From Saccharothrix sp. ALI-22-I (GTDB lineage: Bacteria > Actinomycetota > Actinomycetes > Mycobacteriales > Pseudonocardiaceae): a stretch of 64,000 bases of DNA. The notes beneath the pieces are model-generated. The model had not been told where the DNA came from, made no database searches, and was given only the letters and a program-made list of their open reading frames with translations. Below, piece by piece: positions 28,353 through 36,293 of this stretch (its first letter is position 1; the number at the start of each line of letters is the position of its first letter). A program made the translations under genes and the position numbers. The stretch covers positions 34,265 to 98,264 of the forward strand of contig NZ_MTQP01000042.1 of the NCBI RefSeq assembly GCF_001984175.1, in the 5' to 3' direction.

Positions 28353-30692
28353 CTAACTCTCTCGTTGTTCGGTGACCCATGTGGCCAGTTGGGTGCGTTT
28401 GGTGAAGCCGAGTTTGGTCATGATGTTCTTGACGTGGCTCTCGGCGGTGCGCTGGGAGATCACCAGCCGGGCGGCGATCCCCTTGTTGGTGAGGCCCTCG
28501 GCGACCAGGTCGGCAACCTGTTGCTCACGTTGGGTGAGAGTCGTCGTGGTGCCGGCGGGTGACCGCGCCGGCTGCGGCTTCTCGTCCAGGGCGTACCCGA
28601 TCGCGTCTGTCAAGCCCAGGTCCACGCCGCGCTGGAAAGCGGCCTGGAATGCCTGCTCGCCCAGCGCGTGACGAGTCCGCTGCTCACACTCATCGTGGTA
28701 GCCGAGCAGGTGGGGGGACTTCGCCGGGGACGCGCCGATGGCCTGCCAGCACTCCTGCACGGCACCGAGGAGCGTGGCGGCGCGCCGGCGATCCGGCTCG
28801 CCGGCCGCGATCCAGGCCAGGGCCTCCAGACACCAGGCGAAGCCGAGCAGGTCGTTGAGCGGGAGTTTCAACCGCAGGCTCTCCCGCACCAACCCGGTCG
28901 CCCGCCGGAGGTCGCCCTGCTGCCACAGCGCCAGCCCGAGGACCCACAGCGAGATCGACCGGTACCAGACCTCGCCGCGGGGCTCGGTGATCGCCAGTGC
29001 TTCTTCGTGGCAGGCCAGCGCCCGGGCGGGGTCCCCGAGCCCTTCGCTGGCCAGCGCGAGCGCGAGGAGGGTTTCGAGCAGCCGGGGGATGTCGCCCTCG
29101 GCACGGTATGTGTCCAGGGCGGCGTCCAGCAGCGCGACCGCGTGGCGGAGGTCGCCCCGGTATATCGCCAGGTACCCGGAGGCGAGCGTGAACAGCGCGC
29201 GCATCGAGGCATCACCCAACTGCTCGGCGACCTGCTGTCCCTCGGCCACCAGGGTCGATGTGGCGGCGACGTCGCCCTGGTGCCCGGCCAGCATGCTGTC
29301 GACGTAGAGAGCCCGGCCCCGGTCCACGCAGGGCCGCGGCTGCTGGGCCAGGGCACGGTCGAGCCAGTGCCGGCCCTCGCTGAGCAGCCCCCGGCCGAAC
29401 CAGTACAGGTACAACGATGTGGCCATCCGCAGCCCGACCCCGGCCTGGCCGGGTTCGGTGAGGCAGGACTCCAGTGCGGCCCGGATGTTCGGGTACTCCC
29501 GCTCCAGGCGGGCGAACCAGTCCACCTGCCGGGGGCTGATCCACTCGGCGTCCGCGCGCGCCACGAGCTCGGCGTACCAGTCCCGGTGCCGCCGGCGTGG
29601 TTCGGTGTTCTGGTCGGATTCCCGCAGCTTGTCCTGACCGTATTCGCGGATGGTGTCCAAGAGCCGGTACCGCACGACGGTGCCGTCGTCCTCGCAGACC
29701 AGGATCGACTTGTCCACCAGGGAGGTCATCAGCTCAAACACATCCTCCGACGCCAGGCCGTCCCCGGCGCAGATGCTCTCGGCCGCCACCGGCTCGAAGC
29801 TACCGACGAACACCGTCAGCCGAGCCCACAGCCGCTGTTCCGCGCGCGTGCACAGCTCGTAGCTCCACTCGATGCAGGCCCGCAGGGTCCGATGGCGGGC
29901 CTGCGTGCCGCGCAGACGAGTCTCCAAGAGCTGGAACCGGTCGGACAGGCGGCGCAGGATCTCCCCCGGCGACAGCACCGGCAACCGCGCCGCGGCCAGC
30001 TCGATCGCCAGCGGCAGCCCATCCAACCGGCGACAGATCTCCGCGACCGCGACATCGTTGTCGGCCGTGAGGCAGAACCCGGGCACCACCGCCACGGCCC
30101 GCTCCATGAACAGGGTCACCGCCTCGAACCGGGACAGCCCCGGCAGGCTGTGCGGCTGCCGGGGGTCCGGCACCGACAGCGGCGGCACCGGCAGCGTGAT
30201 TTCCCCGCCGACACCCAGCCGCTCCCGGCTGGTGGCCAGCACCCGCAACCCCGGACAGGACCGCAGCAGCGCATCGACCAGCTTCGCGACCGCGTCCACC
30301 ACGTGTCCGCAGTTGTCCAGCACCAGCAGCACCTGCCGGGCAGCGAGGTACTCCGTCAGCCTCGCGACCGGCGAGAGCTCCAGCTGCTCGCCCGGCCCCA
30401 TCGTGGACTGCTCCCGCAACCCGAGGGTGTCGGCCACGGTGTGCGCCACCAGCTCCGGATCCTGCAGCTCGCCCAGCTCGACCAGCCACTCCCCGTCGTC
30501 GAACGCCCGCTGCACCTGCGTGGCCACCCGCAGCGCAAGCCGGGACTTGCCGACACCCCCGACCCCCGTCAACGTCACCAGACGGGAGGCCGACAGCACC
30601 CGCTTGGCCTCGGCCACCTCGCGCCGACGGCCGACAAAACTGGTCAGCTCCAGGGGCAGATTCCCGACCCTGCCCGGAGCGGTGAGTGACAT
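28353..30692 (-). CDS. LuxR-type regulator with NB-ARC-like ATPase and TPR-like region
   Basis: The 779-residue protein has an ATPase domain near the N-terminus (ELTSFVGRRREVAEA, P-loop TGVGGVGKSRLALRV, VLLVLDNCGHVVDAV, GLPLAIELAAARL), a long helical repeat region and a C-terminal LuxR helix-turn-helix (LTQREQQVADLVAEGLTNKG, TAESHVKNIMTKLGF). Such proteins are large ATP-responsive transcription regulators in actinomycetes. The ATG at 30692 has AAGG upstream. A close paralogue is transcribed divergently 320 bases away. Targets are unknown; neighbouring CAZyme genes and the biosynthetic cluster are possible but unsupported. Confidence 0.85.
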   Translation of the reverse strand: MSLTAPGRVGNLPLELTSFVGRRREVAEAKRVLSASRLVTLTGVGGVGKSRLALRVATQVQRAFDDGEWLVELGELQDPELVAHTVADTLGLREQSTMGPGEQLELSPVARLTEYLAARQVLLVLDNCGHVVDAVAKLVDALLRSCPGLRVLATSRERLGVGGEITLPVPPLSVPDPRQPHSLPGLSRFEAVTLFMERAVAVVPGFCLTADNDVAVAEICRRLDGLPLAIELAAARLPVLSPGEILRRLSDRFQLLETRLRGTQARHRTLRACIEWSYELCTRAEQRLWARLTVFVGSFEPVAAESICAGDGLASEDVFELMTSLVDKSILVCEDDGTVVRYRLLDTIREYGQDKLRESDQNTEPRRRHRDWYAELVARADAEWISPRQVDWFARLEREYPNIRAALESCLTEPGQAGVGLRMATSLYLYWFGRGLLSEGRHWLDRALAQQPRPCVDRGRALYVDSMLAGHQGDVAATSTLVAEGQQVAEQLGDASMRALFTLASGYLAIYRGDLRHAVALLDAALDTYRAEGDIPRLLETLLALALASEGLGDPARALACHEEALAITEPRGEVWYRSISLWVLGLALWQQGDLRRATGLVRESLRLKLPLNDLLGFAWCLEALAWIAAGEPDRRRAATLLGAVQECWQAIGASPAKSPHLLGYHDECEQRTRHALGEQAFQAAFQRGVDLGLTDAIGYALDEKPQPARSPAGTTTTLTQREQQVADLVAEGLTNKGIAARLVISQRTAESHVKNIMTKLGFTKRTQLATWVTEQRES

Positions 30693-30837
30693 GACACCTT
30701 CACACCGCAACCCACGGCTGCCGCTCGATCTTCAGTGCTCAACCGAACCCACGCTCTGCCACCACGTTAACCGCCGCAGCGCCGACGCACGAAGGGAAAC
30801 TCCCAGCAGCGACCAAGCACTCCACTCATGTCGAGCC

Positions 30838-30853
30838 GGAACCATTCGGTTCC
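30838..30853. promoter_or_regulatory. Inverted repeat between divergent LuxR genes
   Basis: GGAACCattcGGTTCC is a perfect six-base inverted repeat with a four-base centre inside the 321-base intergenic region 30693-31013. It could be an operator shared by the two divergent regulator genes. No other element was recognised in this interval. Confidence 0.35.
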
Positions 30854-31013
30854 TGCATGATCGCGTAGCGGACGTGGCGAGCCTGGAAGTAGCCGCGGAC
30901 GAGGTGCGGAATCTTGACGTCTCGCAAGTCGGCGCCGCTCCGGTGCCGGCGGTGGCCGAACCGTTGTGGGCACACCCTGCGCGGCGGAGCGCGTCGCACT
31001 ACCGTTCGGTGGT

Positions 31014-33347
31014 GTGAGCTCCGTCGTTCGGCAGAGGACGTCGAGCCTTCCGCTGGAGCTGAGCAGCTTCGTCGGCCGTCGGCGCGAGGTGGACGAGGTC
31101 AGGCGCCTGCTGTCGTCATCCCGTCTGGTGACCCTCACCGGACCCGGTGGGGTGGGCAAGACGCGCCTCGCCCTGGAAGTGACCAACGCGGTGCGCAGGG
31201 CGTTCCCGGACGGCGTGGTGGTGGTCGAGCTGGACCAGCTGCGCGATCCCGAACTGGTGCCGAACTCGGTCGCGGTGGCCGTGGGCCTGCGGGAGAACGC
31301 GGACCGCACGACGGTCGAGCTGATGATCGAGTACTTGGCTTCGCGCCGGTTGCTGCTGGTCCTGGACAACTCGGAGCACCTGGTCGACGCGGTCGCCGAG
31401 CTGGCCGCCGAGTTGTTGCAGCGCTGTCGGGAGCTGCGGATCCTGGCGACCAGCCGGGAATGGCTGGGCATCCAGGGTGAGGTCGCCCTGCCGGTGCCGC
31501 CGCTGACGCTGCCCGACCCCGACCTGCCATTCGCCGACCAGGACCTGATCCGCGCCGAGGCGGTGGCCCTGTTCGTGGAACGGGCGGCGTCGATCCGGCC
31601 CGGTTTCACCGTCGGCGAGCACAACGGCGCGGCGATCGTGGAGATCTGCCAGCGCCTCGACGGCCTCCCGCTGGCGATCGAACTGGCCGCGGCACGCCTG
31701 CGCGCGCTGTCGGAGAAGGACATCCTCGCCAGGCTGGCCGATCAGCCGCACCTGCTGACCACCCGGCTGCGGCACGTGCCCGCGCGGCAGCAGACGTTGC
31801 GGGCGTGCATCGAGTGGAGCCACGGCCTGTGCTCCCCCGAGGAGCAGTTGCTGTGGGCGCGCCTGTCGGTGTTCGCGGGCGCGTTCGAGCTGGACGCCGT
31901 GGAAGAGGTCTGCGCGGGTGACGTGCTGGATGTCGGTGACGTGGTGGAGCTGCTGGCGTCCCTGATGGACAAGTCGATCCTGGTCAGGGAACAGCACGGC
32001 GACATCGTGCGGTACCGGATGCTGGAGACCATCCGCGAGTTCGGCATGGAGCAGCTGGAGCGGACCGGTGAGCGCGCCGACCTGCGCCGCCGGCACCGCG
32101 ACTGGTACCTGGAGCTGGTGGAACGGGCCCAGGCGGACTGGGTCAGCCCCAAACAGGTCGAGTGGTTCGGCCGGCTGGACCGGGAGCACTCGAACATCCA
32201 AGCGGCCATGGCCTACTGCCTGGGCGAGCCCGGCGAGGTCGAACCCGCGATGCGAATGCTGGCGGCACTGTTCCACTTCTACTGGTGGGGCCGCGGCTGG
32301 ACCAAGGAGGGCAGGTTGTGGCTGTCGCGCGCGCTCGACCAGCCGAGCCCGCCGACCGCCGTCCGCGCCAGGGCCCTGCTCACCGACGGCGCGCTGGCGC
32401 TGGGCGCCGGGGACATGGAGGGCGGCCTCCGGCGTCTGGAGGAGGCCGAGGGCATCGCCGGCGGCCTGGACGACCCCACCATCGACGCCCATGCGCGCTG
32501 GGTGTCCGGGTGCGCTGTGATGTACAGCGGTGACCTCCCCGGCTCGATCGAGATCCTCGAACGAGGGCTGGCCGTGCTGCCGCCCGGGGTCGACCTGCCG
32601 ATGCGCCTCAACATGCTGCTGGGCTGTGCGATCTCCTCGGGACTGCTCGGCGACTCGGACCGCGCCAACGCCTGCCACGAGGAGTCACTGCGGATCACCG
32701 GTTCGGCCGGCGAGTGCTTCCACCGGTCCTGGGCCCTCTGGGCGCTCGGCCTGTTCGCGATGCAACAGGGCGACCACAACCGGTCCGCCGAGCTGTACCG
32801 GGAGAGCATCCGGCTGCGCCGGGACCTCCGCGACCTCACCGGGTTCGGTTGGTCGGTCGAGTCGCTGGCGTGGACGGAGGCGGCGTTCGCGCCTCCCGAG
32901 CGGGTGGCGACGCTGCTCGGCATCGCGGACCGGCTCTGGGAGATCATGGGTCGGCCGCTGGAGACCTACCAGCACCAGTACCCCCACCACGTGGACTGCG
33001 AGCGGGTCGCGCGGGAACGCCTCGGCCGCAAGCGGTTCGAGGCGGCGTTCGAGCGCGGGCGGGTGATGAGCACGGACGATGCCGTGGCGTTCGCCCTGGG
33101 CGAGGTTCCCCTGCAGACGGCGACCGTGCCGACACAGGCGCCGCGACTGCTGACCCGCCGCGAGTGGGAGATCGCCGAACTGATCGCCGAAGGCCTGACC
33201 AGCAAAAATATCGCCACCCGACTCGTCATCTCCGTGCGCACCGCGGAAACCCACACCGAGAACATCCTCACCAAACTCGGGTTCACCTCCCGCGCGCAGA
33301 TCGCGACCTGGGTCGCCGAACAACGTGCCAAGCACGTGTCCGGGTAG
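31014..33347 (+). CDS. LuxR-type regulator with NB-ARC-like ATPase (paralogue)
   Basis: The 777-residue protein has the same order as its divergent neighbour: ELSSFVGRRREVDEV, P-loop TGPGGVGKTRLALEV, LLLVLDNSEHLVDAV, GLPLAIELAAARL, a TPR-like helical region and a C-terminal LuxR HTH (LTRREWEIAELIAEGLTSKN, TAETHTENILTKLGF). The GTG at 31014 was chosen because it lines up with the start of the paralogue; GTG at 30966 would add an unrelated leader. The pair arose by duplication and inversion. The high similarity suggests overlapping or antagonistic roles, which the sequence alone cannot settle. Confidence 0.85.
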   Translation: MSSVVRQRTSSLPLELSSFVGRRREVDEVRRLLSSSRLVTLTGPGGVGKTRLALEVTNAVRRAFPDGVVVVELDQLRDPELVPNSVAVAVGLRENADRTTVELMIEYLASRRLLLVLDNSEHLVDAVAELAAELLQRCRELRILATSREWLGIQGEVALPVPPLTLPDPDLPFADQDLIRAEAVALFVERAASIRPGFTVGEHNGAAIVEICQRLDGLPLAIELAAARLRALSEKDILARLADQPHLLTTRLRHVPARQQTLRACIEWSHGLCSPEEQLLWARLSVFAGAFELDAVEEVCAGDVLDVGDVVELLASLMDKSILVREQHGDIVRYRMLETIREFGMEQLERTGERADLRRRHRDWYLELVERAQADWVSPKQVEWFGRLDREHSNIQAAMAYCLGEPGEVEPAMRMLAALFHFYWWGRGWTKEGRLWLSRALDQPSPPTAVRARALLTDGALALGAGDMEGGLRRLEEAEGIAGGLDDPTIDAHARWVSGCAVMYSGDLPGSIEILERGLAVLPPGVDLPMRLNMLLGCAISSGLLGDSDRANACHEESLRITGSAGECFHRSWALWALGLFAMQQGDHNRSAELYRESIRLRRDLRDLTGFGWSVESLAWTEAAFAPPERVATLLGIADRLWEIMGRPLETYQHQYPHHVDCERVARERLGRKRFEAAFERGRVMSTDDAVAFALGEVPLQTATVPTQAPRLLTRREWEIAELIAEGLTSKNIATRLVISVRTAETHTENILTKLGFTSRAQIATWVAEQRAKHVSG

Positions 33348-33497
33348 GGCGGACCGCCCGTCACCGCTGCCCGACGGCGTGGTCCGGCCGCCCGTTCACC
33401 ATCGGATTCGTGCTGCTCACCGTGGCGGACCCCTGGGTACTTCACGCCGCCGACGTGGCCGTATACACACTGCACAGCCGGCCCCAGGTCGTGTGTC

Positions 33498-34619
33498 CTA
33501 CACCCGGAACGGGTGTGTCCTCCGTTCAGGCTCCCCGGGTTCAACGCTCAGAACGCCCTGGTCGAGTAGCGAGCGGTAGAACGTGAGGTGGTGTCGGGCC
33601 GCCTCCGCCCACGTGTGGCGGTCCGCCAGCGCCCTGCCGGCCTCGGTGAACGCCCCGCCGTCGGCCAACGCATCGGCCAACGCCTCCGCGAACCCGGACG
33701 GTGTGACGGCGAAACGCGCCGCACCGTCGAACACCTCCCGCAACACCGGCAGGTCACGCGCCACCAACGGCACACCGGCCGCCAACGCCTCCATGGCCGC
33801 CAGCCCGAACCCCTCCTTCGTGGACGGGAACGCGAACACCGCCGCCGACGCCACCAACGACGGCAAGGCGTCGTGGTCCACCGGCCCGAGCACGACCGGC
33901 TCCACGCCCGACTCCCGGGCCCGCTCCTCCCACCGGGCCCGGTAGTCCCGGTAGTCGAACAACGTCTCCCCGCCCGCGATCACCAACCGCACATCGGGAT
34001 GCCGAGCCCGCAACAAGGCGTAAGCGTCCAGCAGGTCGAGAGACCCCTTGCGCGGCTCGATCCCACCCACCGCGAGCACATACCGCCCCAAGTGCTCCCA
34101 CCCGCGCCGCTCCGCACGGGCGAACCGTGCCGCATCCACTCCGTTGGGGATCACCTCGGCCGAGATCCCCCACCCGTCCCGCAACTCCCCCGCCACCGCC
34201 GTGGACACGCACACGTGCGCGACCGGTGACGTCAGAGCCCGCTCGTGGCAGGCCGCCAACTCCGGCGTGGTGAAGTGGTCGATGTGGTGGACCGTCCGCA
34301 CGCACACGTCCACCGCGTTGGCGCTGATGCAGTCCTGCGCGTGCACGACGTCGAACCCGGACGGGTCGAACGCCTCCCGCAGCACGGCGATCGACCGCAG
34401 TATCCGCGCCCCGACTTCCTCACCGTCCACCTCCGGGAACGGCACCACCCGCAACGCCACCCGCCGGTCCACCGGCCGGAAGAACCCGGTGTCCCCACCC
34501 CGCCCCAACGTCCACACCGTGACGTCCGCACCGGCGAGAGCCAACGCCTCCGCCAATGCCAACGTGTGCACCACCCCGCCACGCGGCTTGGACGAGTAGG
34601 TCAGCAGCGCGACCCTCAC
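33498..34619 (-). CDS. GT4-family glycosyltransferase, MSMEG_0565-like
   Basis: The 373-residue protein has the GT-B fold of GT4 enzymes: an N-terminal VALLTYSSKPRGGVVHTLAL loop, VIPNGVDAARF, a donor-site LAVGGIEPRKGSLDLLDAY and the E-x7-E region FPSTKEGFGLAAMEALAAG. It fits the MSMEG_0565 family, whose genes accompany the nitrilase/radical-SAM operon in mycobacteria and other actinomycetes. GTG 34619 overlaps the stop of the nitrilase-like gene, so it is the last gene of this operon. The acceptor is unknown, but it suggests that the pathway makes a glycosylated metabolite. Confidence 0.85.
   Translation of the reverse strand: MRVALLTYSSKPRGGVVHTLALAEALALAGADVTVWTLGRGGDTGFFRPVDRRVALRVVPFPEVDGEEVGARILRSIAVLREAFDPSGFDVVHAQDCISANAVDVCVRTVHHIDHFTTPELAACHERALTSPVAHVCVSTAVAGELRDGWGISAEVIPNGVDAARFARAERRGWEHLGRYVLAVGGIEPRKGSLDLLDAYALLRARHPDVRLVIAGGETLFDYRDYRARWEERARESGVEPVVLGPVDHDALPSLVASAAVFAFPSTKEGFGLAAMEALAAGVPLVARDLPVLREVFDGAARFAVTPSGFAEALADALADGGAFTEAGRALADRHTWAEAARHHLTFYRSLLDQGVLSVEPGEPERRTHPFRV
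33500..33516. terminator. Short hairpin at the end of the nitrilase operon
   Basis: ACACCCG-GAA-CGGGTGT is a perfect seven-base-pair hairpin with a three-base loop. It covers the last codons of the glycosyltransferase gene, in the 150-base space between convergent genes. It may help end either transcript. Confidence 0.35.
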
Positions 34620-35440
34620 GCGTACGCCGCCGGTTTCCGCTCGGCCAGGTGGCTGAGCACCCGGCGCGCCTTGGCGATCTCGACCGGCGGATCGGTCTCC
34701 GCCACCGCGATCCCGGCCTTGGACCACGTGCGCGCCAGCACCTCACCACCCGGACCGACCACCTTGGCCTGGCCGAGGAACTTCATCCCGCCCAACGCGC
34801 CGGTCTGGTTGGACGACGCCAGCACGACCTGGTTCTCGGCCGCCCGCGCGCAGTCGTACAGGTCGAACAGCCGGGACTGCCGGTCCTGCGCCATCCGCGG
34901 CGCGCGGTTGGTGATGCTGGTCGGCCACGCGGACAAGCACGCCAGGATCTCCGCCCCGTCCAGCGCCAACGACCGGGCCGCCTCCGGGAACGTCTTGTCG
35001 TAGTCGATGAGCATCCCGAGCCGACCCACGGGCGTGTCGAACGCGGTGAACTCGTCGCCCGCCCGGTAGGCGATGGACTCGCCGGCGGGCTGGTGCACCT
35101 TGCGGTGCCTGCCGAGCACACCGTCGCCGTTGACGCACACCGCGCTGTTGTACCGGTCGTCGCCGTCGGCCTCGCAGTACCCCACGCACACCACCATCTC
35201 CGCCGCCATCCGCGCGACCTCCCCGATGAGCGGGCCGTCCGGGTCCAACGCGGGCGGCAACGCGTCGGGGTCCGGGTGCCGCAGGTCGGCCAGGTAGCCG
35301 CCGAGCGCGGCGTCGGGCAGCACCAGCAGCCCGACGCCGGACCGCCGGGCGTGGTCGATGAGAGTGCCGATGCGGCGCAGGTCGAAGTCGAGGTCGCGGC
35401 CGAACGCCGCCGCCGCGGCCCCGATGCGAAGGGTGCTCAC
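34616..35440 (-). CDS. Nitrilase-superfamily protein lacking catalytic residues
   Basis: The 274-residue protein is clearly a paralogue of the next upstream gene and of the Nit6803 nitrilase branch, but two of the three catalytic residues have changed. The Glu is Asp (LPDAALGGYL versus LPEACLGGYL) and the nucleophilic Cys is Asp (GMLIDYDKTFPEAA versus GMMICYDKAFPESA). The catalytic Lys is kept (HRKVHQP). The codons are unambiguous (GAC for the lost Cys). The fold, length and frame are intact, so it looks maintained as a non-hydrolytic partner rather than decaying. GTG 35440 follows the upstream stop by seven bases. Confidence 0.85.
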   Translation of the reverse strand: MSTLRIGAAAAAFGRDLDFDLRRIGTLIDHARRSGVGLLVLPDAALGGYLADLRHPDPDALPPALDPDGPLIGEVARMAAEMVVCVGYCEADGDDRYNSAVCVNGDGVLGRHRKVHQPAGESIAYRAGDEFTAFDTPVGRLGMLIDYDKTFPEAARSLALDGAEILACLSAWPTSITNRAPRMAQDRQSRLFDLYDCARAAENQVVLASSNQTGALGGMKFLGQAKVVGPGGEVLARTWSKAGIAVAETDPPVEIAKARRVLSHLAERKPAAYA

Positions 35441-35447
35441 GAGTGCA

Positions 35448-36293
35448 TCATGCCCGGGCGAGATCGTCGTCCACCGGCTGGTAGGCCTCCGGCCTGCGGT
35501 CCCGCAGGTGACCCATCGACCGGCGGGCCGCCTCCAACGCCGCCGCCACGTCGATCTCCGCCACCGCCACGCCCGCCGCGACCCCGGTGGTGGCGAGCAC
35601 GTCACCGCCGGGGTCGACCACCTTGGCGCTGGCCACGAACCGCAGCGAGCCGAACTCGCCGGACTGGTTCGCCGACACCCACACGACCTGGTTCTCCAAC
35701 GCCCGCGCCCGGTCGAACAGGTCGAACCGGCGGGTCCACCGGTCCTCGGCCAGGTCGGTGGCGGCGTTCGTGCGGCTGCCCGGCCACGCCGACGCGCACA
35801 CCACGATCTCGGCTCCGTCCAGCGCCAGCGCGCGGGCGGACTCGGGGAACGCCTTGTCGTAGCAGATCATCATGCCGAGCCGGCCGACCGGCGTGTCGAA
35901 CGCGGCGAAACCGTCGCCCGCGCCGTAGCTGGCGTTCTCGTTCAACGGCTGGTGCACCTTGCGGTGGTTGCCGAGCACGCCGTCGCCGGTCACGCAGACG
36001 ACGCTGTTGTAGCGCACGCCGTCGGCCAGCTCGCAGTACCCGGCGGTGACGACCAGGTCACCCGCGAGCGCCGCCAGCCTGGCGATCTCGGGACCGTCCA
36101 GCGCCAACGCGGGCGGACCGTCCGCGCTGCCATCCAGAGTGGACAGGTAGCCGCCGAGGCATGCCTCGGGCAGCGCGAGCAGACCGACCCCTGCCGCCTT
36201 CGCGCCCTCGATCAGCTCGGCCACCCGGCCGAAATCGGCTTCCAGATCGCGGTCGAACGGCGCCGCCGCGGCGGCCACGCGCAGGACGCTCAT
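35448..36293 (-). CDS. Nitrilase, Nit6803/Nit1C type
   Basis: This 281-residue carbon-nitrogen hydrolase has all three catalytic residues: Glu in LPEACLGGYL, Lys in HRKVHQP and Cys in GMMICYDKAFPESA, followed by CASAWPGSRTN. In Nit1C clusters the nitrilase is linked to growth on cyanide or to hydrolysis of nitriles. Its physiological substrate in actinomycetes is not settled. The start overlaps the stop of the GNAT-AIRS gene (ATGA). It sits upstream of a catalytically altered copy of itself, and the two may form a mixed oligomer, since nitrilases assemble into spirals and filaments. Confidence 0.9.
   Translation of the reverse strand: MSVLRVAAAAAPFDRDLEADFGRVAELIEGAKAAGVGLLALPEACLGGYLSTLDGSADGPPALALDGPEIARLAALAGDLVVTAGYCELADGVRYNSVVCVTGDGVLGNHRKVHQPLNENASYGAGDGFAAFDTPVGRLGMMICYDKAFPESARALALDGAEIVVCASAWPGSRTNAATDLAEDRWTRRFDLFDRARALENQVVWVSANQSGEFGSLRFVASAKVVDPGGDVLATTGVAAGVAVAEIDVAAALEAARRSMGHLRDRRPEAYQPVDDDLARA

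Noticed and set aside
28668..30689. 673-codon plus-strand frame opposite the first LuxR gene
   Set aside because: Shadow of a clear regulator gene on the other strand.
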